This document shows positions 22,640 through 32,666 of a DNA stretch of 64,000 nt, piece by piece. The DNA is from Xanthoparmelia taractica. Lineage: Eukaryota; Ascomycota; Lecanoromycetes; Lecanorales; Parmeliaceae. The translations under genes and the position numbers were made by a program. The stretch lies in contig JANQBS010000160.1 of NCBI GenBank assembly GCA_033085395.1, positions 1 through 64,000 of the forward strand, written 5' to 3'. The stretch's first letter is position 1; each line of letters starts with the position of its first letter. The notes below the pieces were generated by a model. That model saw only the letters and a program-made list of their open reading frames with translations. It searched no databases and was not told the origin of the DNA.

Positions 22640-24503
22640 ATGACTGAGCCAGATTATGACCTGGACGAGAGCTATGTCCACCTCAGTGGTGAGGATGGCC
22701 ATGTTGGAGAGCAGAGGAGAATCACAGGATCACTTTTGCTTTCAGAAGATCGCTCAGAGGTCTCAAGGAAACTACTTGACCTTCTCCTCTTGACCTGCGG
22801 TGGCGCCGGGTAAACCTGGGCTCCTGCCGAGCGCAGAATATTCCGATACTGATTCTTTGCAGGTTACAAGTAGTTTGGTCTGTCGTTAGGTCTAATGGAG
22901 CGGTGAGCCGTCTCTGCATATATTTTGTTTCATGCCACTGTCCCTTCTGGCCAACCACTGACTGCTTTGAAGCCATACCTCGTATCTCTCGGACTGTCAA
23001 AGTCGTTGACCGCTCTTGTCTGGCTGGCGGCCCCTCTATGTGGGGTAGTAGTCCAACCAATAGTGGGCATCTTGAGTGATCGAACCCGCAGTCGCTGGGG
23101 ACGGCGAAAACCTTTCATCGTCGGCGGTACGACTGGCGTCATCACTTCCACTCTGGCCCTTGCTTTCATGACGACACCTCTCCGTGAAGATGCTCAGGAT
23201 ACCCAGACATTAGTCATCCTTCTAGCAATTACCCTAATATACGCCATGAATATATCAATCCAGCCTATCCAAGCAGGCCTACGATCACTGATCATAGAAA
23301 ATTGCCCTACCCATCAACAGGCCCAAGCTGCCGCTTGGGCCAGTGCTTTGATGGGCATCGGTAATATCCTTGGCTACCTTTGCGGATTCACCTTGCTACC
23401 TGAATTATTTGGACTGAGAGGCTTGACGCAGTTTCAATGCTTGTGTCTGATTGCTTCATTAGCACTGGCAGTTACAACATGCATAAATTGTACTATTAAA
23501 GAAGATTATTCTCCGCGTTCACTACCAGTTAGACTCGAGCGAACCGGAGTCAGGGTGGTCTGCAGAGATCTGATCCGTACTTATCGATTCATGCCCTCGA
23601 AAATCCGCAAAGTGTTTCATATTCAATTCTGCGCCTGGATGGGATGGTTTCCCTTCTTGTTCTATTCAACTATGTAAGGCTTCTTTACTATCATCAAAAA
23701 GCTTAACATTGCGTGCAAGCTGACTGGTGCTTCTCTCACCGCAGCTATGTGGGAGAAATCTGTAAGTACTCTGGCCTTTCTCATGTTTCCATTACTCACA
23801 ACTTGCAGATTCCGGGCACAGTATCGCCGTAAGACACTCTTTGGTTGCTATAGAGACCGAGGACGCTACAACTAGGATGTCTGCGGACTTGACATCTACG
23901 ACCAAGGAATATATTATCGCCGAGGACGCGATTCGGTATGGCACATTTGCAAGTTTCCTCTTCTCCATTGTGGCTTTTGCTTCCAACTTATTGCTTCCGT
24001 TGCTCTTGGGAGTCCCTACCAAAGCTGGTCTTACCGCAAGAAGGATTCCAGCAAAATTTGGAATTCCTCAAGCCTGGACCTGCGCTCACATCTTCTTCGC
24101 TCTGGCCATGTTCGCCACTATGATTGTGACCTCACATGCAGCTGCCACTTTCCTAGTCGCCTCTGTGGGGCTCTCGTGGGCACTCACCCACTGGGCACCG
24201 TTCGCTATCATCGGACATGAGTTGGGCAGTGAGCTCGCTGTCCGCCAGTCCCTCAGTACGACCACCCCAGGTTTTCCAGACGACGAGATATCAGATTCTA
24301 GGATGGAAGTACAAGCTGGTGCCGTTATGGGTCTGCATAACGTGGCTATCTCGGCGCCACAAATAATAGCATCTTTGGCCTGTAGTGTTATCTTTGCGCT
24401 GGCCAAATCTTTGGGGAGTCAGGATGGGACGGGATGGGTGCTGAGAGCAGGTGGTTGTGCGGCCTTAGGTGCCGCGTATTTGACCAGCAGGTTTGATGAT
24501 TGA
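22640..24503 (+). CDS. SUT/GPH-type sugar transporter (sucrose/alpha-glucoside:H+ symporter-like)
   Basis: This is a membrane transporter of the glycoside-pentoside-hexuronide/SUT branch of the MFS, the group that includes fungal alpha-glucoside and plant sucrose symporters. The start MTEPDYDLDES is followed by a short cytosolic segment. Five exons are joined by introns at about 22809-22861, 22904-22970, 23676-23744 and 23763-23809, all with GT-AG ends. The SUT landmarks are LQVVWSVVRSNGAPYL in helix 1, LGLSKSLTALVWLAAPLCG in helix 2, and the signature SDRTRSRWGRRKPFIVGG in the loop after it. The later half contains WAPFAIIGHE and a variable loop between helices. It ends in SRFDD. It could serve cluster-related transport or ordinary disaccharide uptake. 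The sequence favours the latter class, and linkage to the cassette is only positional. Confidence 0.88.
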
Positions 24504-25123
24504 ACGACTGACGATGATGACCGCACGATCTATACATGGTAATGGTAATACAAAAAATGACTCACGAGAATCATCTCATCTTGGTGTTCGAAGCCCAATG
24601 GATTTACATGGGAGCATCATCGAGGAGAATTGTAATAAGGACGGTGTTGCTTTGAAAAGCCTTCACGGGAGGAGGATCAACTGTGTCATAGATAGAGAGT
24701 ACTTCCTAACAGACGATAATCCCTTACCGATGTTTTGTAATCCTACGTGGAATGACTGGCTATTATGTCGTTTGAACCAAAGCCTAAGGTAGCTGATTCT
24801 GTAGACGTTGAAATACAGTACCTATTCGGCAATCCCCGCTTGCTCCCTAAGGAGGTTGAGAGAAAAATGAAAATTTTCACTGGCATTCGGCCCTTCTGAT
24901 CACCAGATGTATATGTGAAGGCGGAGGAGCGTTCTCCCAATATCATCTATATAGCTGCTTTATGCCCACCTACTACACGGTTTCCCTTATGTTCTTCCTT
25001 CAGACTCAAACCAGTGTAGCCAATCAGGTTCTTCGTAAACTTAACCTACCTTAGCTATTTCACTTTACTCTACGGAGGTAAACAGCTCTGTTTTACCACA
25101 AGAACTCCCAACCATCCGTAACG
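24504..25123. promoter_or_regulatory. Allantoicase upstream region with UaY-like site
   Basis: About 620 noncoding bases. TCGG-N6-CCGC at 24826-24839 fits the inverted CGG-N6-CCG consensus known for the purine-pathway activator UaY (TCGG-N6-CCGA) in seven of eight fixed positions. A TATATA lies at 24948-24953. GATA motifs, for example near 24714, would suit nitrogen control by an AreA-type factor. This reading is inferred from motif match and neighbour. Confidence 0.45.
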
Positions 25124-26382
25124 ATGGAAATCCAAGCACTCTCCCCCGAAACAATCCAGGACACCCAGTCCATCCCCACCGATTCCATCTCGCCGGACCA
25201 AATAGACAGCACCTTCGGCACCACATGCATCGGTAGCGCTCCCTCCCCTCCATCTCAAAAGGTTGCCACCTACCTCTTTGCACTTCCTGCCTGGTCCATG
25301 GTCCTGCACACACACACAACCAGCTGCTCATAGAAAATCATCGCTAAAAATTATCCATTACAGATCTCGTCGCCGCCCCCCTAACCTCCCGCATCCTCTC
25401 ATTCTCCGACGAGTTCTTCGCCTCCGCCTCCAACCTCATCAACCCCGCAAAACCTATCCGCCGCCCCGGCCACTTTATCGAAACAGGCGCTTGGTACGAT
25501 GGCTGGGAGACGCGGCGGCATAATCGCTCCCCGCCCGATTGGGTCATAATACGGCTCGGGCCAGCGGCTGGGGTGGTAAAAGGCGTGGAGATCGATACTG
25601 CGTTCTTTGATGGGAATCATGCTGAGAGCGTTGAGGTGTGGGGCGCGTATGAGACGGGGGATGAGCGGGCGGATGAGCGGGTGATGGGGGATGGGTATGA
25701 AGGGTGGAGGGCCGTGTTGGGGAAGAGGGGGTGTGGGGCTAGTAGGAGGCAGGGTTGGGCGATTACGGGGGAGACGGGGGCAGTGACGCATGTGAAGCTG
25801 TGTATGTTTCCCGACGGGGGTATTGCCAGGATACGGCTTTACGGCGTGGCTGTCCCCGTCTGGCCGGAGGATGGGTCGGAGGAGGTGGAGTTGAGCAGTG
25901 CGCTTATGGGGGGTAGAGTTGTGGGGTTCAGCGATGAGCATTTTGGGAAGGCGGGGAATGTGCTGATGCCGGGACGGGGTGTGGATATGGGGGATGGGTG
26001 GGAAACGAAGAGGAGTAGGGAGAGTGGGCATTCCGATTGGGTTGTCGTCAGGCTTGGAGCGAGGGGATCGGTGAGGAGGTGTATGGTCGATACGATGCAT
26101 TTTCGTGGCAATTTTCCGCAAGGAGTCAAGGTTGAGGGTTTGGATGCGGAGGGGGAGGAAGTGGTGGGCGCAGACGATGAGAGATGGGTGGAGGTTGTGG
26201 GGATGCAAGGGTGTGAGCAGGACAAGGAGCATGTATTTGCGGATGGACTGTTGAAGAGTGTGGAAGGGAGAGCATTCACGCATATGAAGATGACGATTAC
26301 TCCTGATGGAGGCGTGAAGAGATTCAGGGTGTTTGGAACACGGGCTCAGGAGAAGCACCTTGAGTCAGTTTTGCATGCATGA
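25124..26382 (+). CDS. Allantoicase
   Basis: Allantoicase (allantoate amidinohydrolase, EC 3.5.3.4) cleaves allantoate to ureidoglycolate and urea in purine degradation. One intron at about 25233-25361 joins FGTTCI to DLVAAPLTSRILSFSDEFF, giving about 375 residues including the short N-terminal extension. The protein shows the family's two repeated jelly-roll halves. Half one has FIETGAWYDGWETRRH, DWVIIRLG and VEIDTAFFDGNHAESVEVWG. Half two has SDEHFGKAGNVLMPGRG, GDGWETKRSRESGHSDW and VDTMHFRGNFPQGVKVEG. The coding strand is strongly G-rich in the second exon. A UaY-like site lies about 285 bases upstream. The role in purine nitrogen use is secure by family. Confidence 0.95.
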
Positions 26383-27396
26383 AGTTTAAAGTGCTAATAG
26401 TATCCAGCTGGGCGTGAGCTTAAGAGAACTGCTCAACCTGTGGCCCAATCCAGTCACTACTCAATAGTGCCACGCTCAAGAGGTTTACATCCATTTGGAC
26501 GAGTACAACCTCCAGGATCTAAAATAGATCCCACAGCTGCGTGCTCTGATCCCGTTGGGTGAATCATCCTTATGGGCTGAGACAATTTCGTTTTGTTTGT
26601 TGTATTGAAAACTCGAGACTTGCTCGCTTCTTTATAGCAACAGTACTAGATTCTCAAATTAAGAGGCTGGTCAAGAAGCCTGTCTTGTAGGACGCCACGT
26701 TGCCAGTTTCAGGAACACATCGGTGATTGTATGGATGTTTAGACTCGAGTCAAAGTCCTTGAGTTCGAAATCAACGATTTGGTTGGACTTTTCTCGAGAC
26801 TGTCATCCGCTATCCCAAGCTGATAGGGCGAGTCCTTTGTTACCTTGTCCTTCGCTCTTTTCTAAATCATATGTGTAAATAAGCAGGGCTCGCTCGTCAT
26901 CAGGCTGCATGTAGCAATACTCAAGGTCAATGGTCATGTAGAATGAGTAGTCGAGGAATCTCTTAGCCTATGGGAGTGTTTGACATGGTGCAAAAATCAC
27001 GCTGGAGCGATGCTGCTAGTGGACGTCAAGCCTGATCATCTTTGGCATTACGAGCTGAGCAAGACAAACAGGCAGGTCATATATATCTTGGTGAGTTTGT
27101 TGCTAGCTCGTCGGCAGTGTGCAAGAGACTTCTTGACCCAAGACATTGGCCCAACATCCCAGGTTCCCGTGCCTTATAGGAGTCCTTCCCCGGCATCTGA
27201 GAGGTAATCAATCTATCTAGCCCGTTCAGCCACCTCCGCAACCCAGAGAACCAGCGGCGCCGTCCCAAAGAGAAGTAGCAGTTCTGGGTCCACCACTTGA
27301 TGTCCGCTAAAATAAGCAACAGCTGCTGAGGCACTGCCGAACCATAGCAATCGATCAACATCAGTCACTCGTTGCTGATCTGAGCTCCCCAGCAGT
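26383..27396. other. Intergenic region, no gene seen
   Basis: About 1 kb between the 3' ends of the plus-strand allantoicase and the minus-strand 2H-like gene. Open frames near 26980-27360 are short on both strands and show no family features. Nothing else is recognised. Confidence 0.45.
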
Positions 27397-28499
27397 CTAA
27401 GAAAGGGACACGCTGCACGCTTCTAAGAGTTGCGCATCCGGGCCTTGTTGGCGGGCTCGCTTGTGAAATCCTAGCTGACATATACTCAGCCTCTCAAGTC
27501 TGATGTTGTCTGCCCAAACAAAATCTTTGAAGGTACGGACGAGATCTCGCGAATCGATCTGCAGGTTTTTTGACCTTTGCAGTTTTCCGGGCAGACGGCG
27601 AGCCGGGACAGGTTCCGAGGAGGGAATTAAACTCGTTTGTATGAGACACACTCCTGAGAGGGCAAATCCCACTGATTTCTGGAGACGATAACTTGAAGAA
27701 GGATTGTATAAGCCAGCAGCTTCGAAAATGATGGCCAGATTGTTACACAAGTGATTGACACGAGATGTAGGATCATGGCACTGGGCATAAAAAGTTTGGG
27801 CCATGATGTCCTGATTTCCTATTGGATTGGCGATAAGACCGGAGAGCGTAACACGCAAGGGCAAAGGCTGATTCATGGAGGCCACTGGAGAGAGGGACAG
27901 CAACTTCTTCAGATCCGAGAATCGTTCTTTGATTGAGCGCTCTCTAAGAGAAGGCTTCGATAGCTCCCTGGTCAAAGAATTGAGATCAAAGCTTTGGAGC
28001 AACTTCTCCGCCATGGCAAAGCGATCCGGCGTTGGGAGACTCATCGTAATCTTTACGCTCATGTTAAGCGTATCAATAGGGACAAATGCTCGCAAGGGTA
28101 CGTTGCCGGAGACAGGACTGTCTCGGAGGAGTCCGAGAGACCTCGTTAGCTGTGGCCGTGAAGAAGCTGTGACAAGGGGGATGCAGATAAAATGAGTAAG
28201 ATTGTAGATTTGTCCTGCTTATTACAAACTTGCTTGGATTAGTGAGCACCATGTTGACAGAAGTTCAAGGACTCAATTGGTATCAAGTGTTCAAGATGCC
28301 TAGAATCGAAACAAGAGACTTGGATGCCGGTCTTGCTCCTGAGACATGTATCAATCCGCAACGATGCACGGCCCATGGAACTCATCCCGCGATAGGTCTT
28401 GACAGAATGTCCACCTCGTTCTACGAGAGACGGAACAGAGGCTGGCTTCCTGTATATGACATGTCTAGTTTGTTCGGGAGAAAAGGCGTATGTGGCCAT
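27397..28499 (-). CDS. AKAP7/ASCC1-type 2'-5' RNA ligase-like (2H) protein, catalytic motifs degenerate
   Basis: A frame from the ATG at 28499, joined by an intron at about 28148-28241 (CQH to ASSRPQLTRSL), gives about 335 residues. It resembles the AKAP7-NLS/ASCC1 2H phosphoesterase domain. The landmarks are SSRPQLTRSLGLLRD, GNVPLRAFVPIDTL, ITMSLPTPDRFAMAEKLLQS, PLRVTLSGL, and the C-terminal LQIDSRDLVRTFKDFVWAD followed by IRLERLSICQLG. Active 2H proteins carry two H-x-T/S motifs. Here the first is N-M-S (TLNMSV for a TLHLT-like consensus), and the second region (FALSGVCLIQTSL) has no H-x-T. The protein is either a non-catalytic RNA-binding relative or a decaying copy. The N-terminal 80 residues look unlike the family and may not be real coding sequence. 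Confidence 0.6.
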
Positions 28500-28670
28500 A
28501 TCAAGCCAGCGCGTGTCCAGAAAATCTCGGGCAACGCGCCAAGAAGTTGAAGAGGGACATCAATTTTACGTATTTCTAAAGAAAGGCCTTCTGGTTTTTT
28601 TATATGACAGAGAACCAGTCTCCGGATTATATCCTACATAACAAAGCCTCATCCTGACCGTACTTTCAAG

Positions 28671-30503
28671 ATGCAGGCTCCAGTGGTGGTAATGAGTAAA
28701 TTCTCCAAATATAGCTCCCAGCATAAAATGATCCAAGCTGACCTTTTGTAGATACGCAGGCCGGTGACCGACAAGTGGGCCGCAAAGCACAACTATCTAA
28801 TATCACAGCAGCGAAGACGTAAGCAAGACTGAATCTGACTGGTTACTGGAAGCGCGTATTGAATGGCTGCAGCGTAGCAGACATAATACGATCATGCCTT
28901 GGCCCTAAAGCCATGTTGAAGATGCTGTTAGATCCTATGGGCGGCATTGTTCTCACAAATGATGGTCATGCCATATTAAGAGAGATCGAGGTAGCTCACC
29001 CGGCGGCCAAGAGTATGATAGAGTTGAGCCGGACACAAGATGAAGAGGTTGGAGATGGTACCACAACCGTTATAATATTGGGTACATGGTGTTGCAGACT
29101 ACTGTATATACACGCTGACACACTTTAGCTGGCGAAATCCTTGCACAAGCTCTTCCTCAGTTAGAGAGGAATATTCACCCTGTCGTCATAATCGCAGCCT
29201 TCAAACGAGCCCTAGCCGATGCCCTCGATATCGTCGAAGAAATCTCCCTGCCGGTGAACATCAACGATGATAAAGCCATGTACCAGCTCATATCGTCCTC
29301 CATTGGCACAAAATTCGTGTCCCGCTGGTCAGAACTCATGTGCAATCTCGCTCTAAAGGCTGTCCGGATAGTGTCACACGAGGCTGGCGGCGGGAAGAAA
29401 GAGATTGACATAAAACGATACGCCAAAGTGGAAAAGATACCCGGAGGAGAGATAGAAGACAGCAAGGTCCTTGACGGGGTCATGCTGAACAAAGACATCA
29501 CTCACCCCAAGATGCGCCGCCTTATCAAAAATCCCCGTGTTATCCTTCTGGATTGCCCTCTCGAGTATAAGAAAGGAGAGTCACAGACGAACATCGAGAT
29601 CAGTAAAGAAGATGACTGGAATCGGATTCTCCAAATAGAAGAAGAGCAGGTCAAGATGATGACCGATGCCATCCTTTCCCTCAAACCAGACCTTGTCATT
29701 ACCGAAAAGGGAGTCTCGGACCTTGCACAGCACTTCCTCGTCAAAGCAAATGTCACCGCTCTCCGACGAGTCAGAAAGACAGACAACAACCGTATAGCTC
29801 GGGCTACAGGCGCAACAATCGTCAATCGGGTCGACGACCTCCACGAATCAGATGTAGGCACACAATGCGGCCTTTTCGAAATCGAGAAGATCGGCGACGA
29901 GTACTTCACCTTTATTACAAAATGCAAGATCCCCAAAGCATGCACGATCCTCCTCCGCGGCCCCTCAAAAGATATCCTGAACGAAATCGAGCGAAATCTG
30001 CAAGACGCCATGTCTGTTGCCCGCAACGTGATGTTTCACCCACGGCTCTCTCCAGGAGGCGGCGCTACAGAGATGGCAGTGTCCGTACAGTTAGCACAGA
30101 TGGCGAAAGGTGTGGAGGGCGTGCAACAGTGGCCGTACAAGGCTGTCGCGGAGGCTATGGAGGTGATTCCGAGGACGCTGATACAGAACAGTGGGAGCAG
30201 TCCGGTGAGGGTGCTGACAAAACTGAGAGCGAAACATGCGGAGGGTGGAAGTACATGGGGTATTGATGGGGATAAGGGGAGTCTGGTTGATATGCGGGAA
30301 TATGGGGTTTGGGAGCCGGAGGCTGTCAAATTGCAGAGTATTAAGACCGCTGTTGAGGTATGTGGACATCTTCGTCCGACAATTCTGGTATGCTAACACT
30401 TCCCTTGCAGTCAGCCTGTTTACTATTGAGGGTCGATGACATCTGCAGCGCAAAATCTGCAAAGCAAGCAGGAGCCAATATGGGAGGAGGCGGAGATGAT
30501 TAG
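28671..30503 (+). CDS. CCT3: T-complex chaperonin TCP-1/CCT gamma subunit
   Basis: This is subunit gamma of the cytosolic TRiC/CCT chaperonin, which folds actin and tubulin. Five exons are read. The tiny first exon MQAPVVVM joins across an intron to NTQAGDRQVGRKAQLSN, then AAKT joins to VADIIRSCLGPKAMLKMLL. A further intron splits VIIL and AGEILAQ, and the last splits TAVE and SACLLLRVDD. The ATP-site motifs DGHAILRE and DEEVGDGTTTV are intact, as is the late SPGGGATEM. The C-terminus ends GANMGGGGDD. Length is about 540 residues, as expected. It is convergent with the phosphatase-like gene, 193 bases apart. This is a conserved housekeeping gene and serves as an anchor for the splicing pattern of this genome. 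Confidence 0.97.
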
Positions 30504-30696
30504 ATCTCGCTCATGACATGAACCTTCATTGCACGAATGTACTAAAAGCGGATATCCAGCATAGAACATGAAATTGTAGAAATAAGGCTGATCGCTCGAC
30601 ACGATCTATGTATATGCTTCTTCTGGTATCTAGTCACGCCAAGGCGATGTCCCAACCGGCCGCTCCAACCGTACTATATTGTAACATGGTAAGTGC

Positions 30697-32194
30697 TTAC
30701 CAAACCGCACCCTCAAAACTCTTGTCCTTCGCCTCCGTTCGCTCAATCTCCTTTCGGTGTTCTTCCTCTTCATCTTCCACATCGCTCTGATCACCCAGCG
30801 CATCAGCCCTGACCCTTTCCCCATCACCTTCCAATTCCCCATTCAACGCCATGGCCAGACTTCTGCGCAGCGGTAGCGACTTCGTCTGCTCCTTTGCTTC
30901 CGCCTCTGAGTATTCAGGGCTATAGAGACTAGGGCTTGCGGCGCCAGAGCGGGACCCGCCTCCATCACGGCCGCCTTTCAGAATCTCAAGGCGGCTAGGA
31001 GACACGATGCGTGTCTGAGTGCCTGGTGTGGCTAGGCGGACGTTTGAGGCATCGGCCTGTAAACCTTTCTTTTCCGGGGTTTCGGGTCCGTCTTCTCTGC
31101 CCCTTGGATAATCGCCCTCACCACCACCGGCCTTCTTCTCATTTTCCACTTCTTTGTTGTCGTAGCCTATCTCTATGTCTTCGAATAGCTCCTTAGTGTC
31201 TTTTCTCCTTCTTGCCAATTGCCTTCTTGCGAAATCATCGCCCCAGTCGCCGTCGTATTGCACACACCCTCCCCATCTCTTCCTCACAGGGATTGGACTC
31301 TCCGGCTCAGTTATGCTGTTTCTAGAATTCGCCCTCTCCCTCTTGAGCTCTGACCACGTCCGTAGCTGGTTCTGGAGGACATATTTTCCGTTGCTCTGGT
31401 TCAGCTTCATAACCACAAACTCGCAGTGGTTCACGTTCCGCAAGTCTTCGAAGTATTCCACGCTAAAGTGATACCATTTCATTAGGAACACTCGAGTCAT
31501 GAGGCCGTGGGTGACGAGTACGCAGACGGATGCAAAGTCTGACTCTCCAAAGCTTCGCCATAATGATTCGTTGAAGCCCGAGACCCGATCGTATGCATCG
31601 GCTGCCGATTCACCATTCGGTATCCTGTAGAAGAAGTGTCCATAGTCTGCACGTTCCTGCCACATCCTACTCATCTCTGCAGAGTCGGGCTGAAAGTTTC
31701 CAAAATCTTGTTCTCGTATTCGGGGCTCTTCATATACTTTTATCGTGTGCCGTGGGAATGGGGAGGGTTTGTGGTCTGGGGCGGGAGAAGTAAGGGCGTT
31801 GAGGATTCCTTCGGTTGTTTCTCGTGTTCTTCGATAGGGAGAGGTGAAGAAGTGGAGCGTATCTGAAGGGCGGAGGAGAGAGCGGAGCTTTTGGCCTGCT
31901 TCTCCGGCCTAGAAATGTCAGCTTGAGAATTATAGAAAGGCGTGAGAAACGGCTTCGGTTGTGAGAAGTGTACCTGCTTCCAGCCATCTTGTGTAAGCTT
32001 AACGCGATGATCGGGGACAGTCTGGTGAATATCCCGATTCTCTGGCCTACGTTATCTTCATGGTCACGCAGACGAGGCTTTCGGACGTACTATTGCCTTC
32101 TGATTGGGCGTGGCGTATCAGGATTATCATCTATAAGGGTTAGAACCCCATCTTTTCCGTATAACGGGGGCAACCTTACCCGTGGTTTGCCCAT
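30697..32194 (-). CDS. Histidine-phosphatase (phosphoglycerate mutase family) protein with long acidic tail
   Basis: This member of the histidine phosphatase superfamily is related to fungal DET1-like proteins. The first exon MGKPR joins phase 0 to MIILIRHAQSEGN across an intron at about 32132-32176. Further introns split N|KNRDIHQTVPDHRV and DGWKQ|AGEAGQKLR. The phospho-accepting His is in IRHAQSEGN, the catalytic block is FFTSPYRRTRETTEG, and the second catalytic His is in CVLVTHGLMTRVFLM. After about residue 300 comes a low-complexity region rich in Lys, Glu, Ser and Gly, ending DVEDEEEEHRKEIER. Total length is about 520 residues. It is probably a soluble phosphatase of unknown substrate. 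The family is conserved but poorly studied in filamentous fungi. Confidence 0.88.
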
Positions 32195-32666
32195 TATTCA
32201 TGGTGTGCAGGTTTTTAAATTTGGAAAATGGCAGTATCTTTCTCACGTATAGCAGCTTGATATTGGGGACGAGCAAACAATGGTTCATAAAACAAGTCGA
32301 AACTTACCTTATCGATAAGCAGTTTCGCTAAGCTACATTTGCTCTAGAGTAGAATCTTCTCCGGACCACAACCCATCAATCTCTGCACTTTTGCGCTATC
32401 TTATGCTGATATATTCATGCTATGGACGAACTTGAACTGAGAAATACGTACATAAACGTCTTTTTAAAGACGTTTTTCATTCAACAATGGGGACCTGCCC
32501 AGCAATTTCATACGATCGACCGAGGTCGGAGAAAAGCAAACGACGAATTCGATCCATCTAACCATACCATTAGCCAGCCTGTGTAATGGTCAGCTACCTC
32601 GAGTACTAGTTGGAAGAGCGGGTACAGACCGGATAGCGATGAGCAATGTGTGGTAAGAAGCCACAT
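32195..32666. promoter_or_regulatory. Upstream region of the histidine-phosphatase gene, with hairpin
   Basis: About 470 noncoding bases between two minus-strand genes. It contains a perfect 10-bp inverted repeat, AAACGTCTTT-TT-AAAGACGTTT, at 32454-32475. The function is unknown. Confidence 0.45.

Noticed and set aside
25399..26358. 319-residue minus-strand frame opposite allantoicase
   Set aside because: Antisense shadow caused by the G-rich allantoicase codons. His/Pro-rich with no family features.
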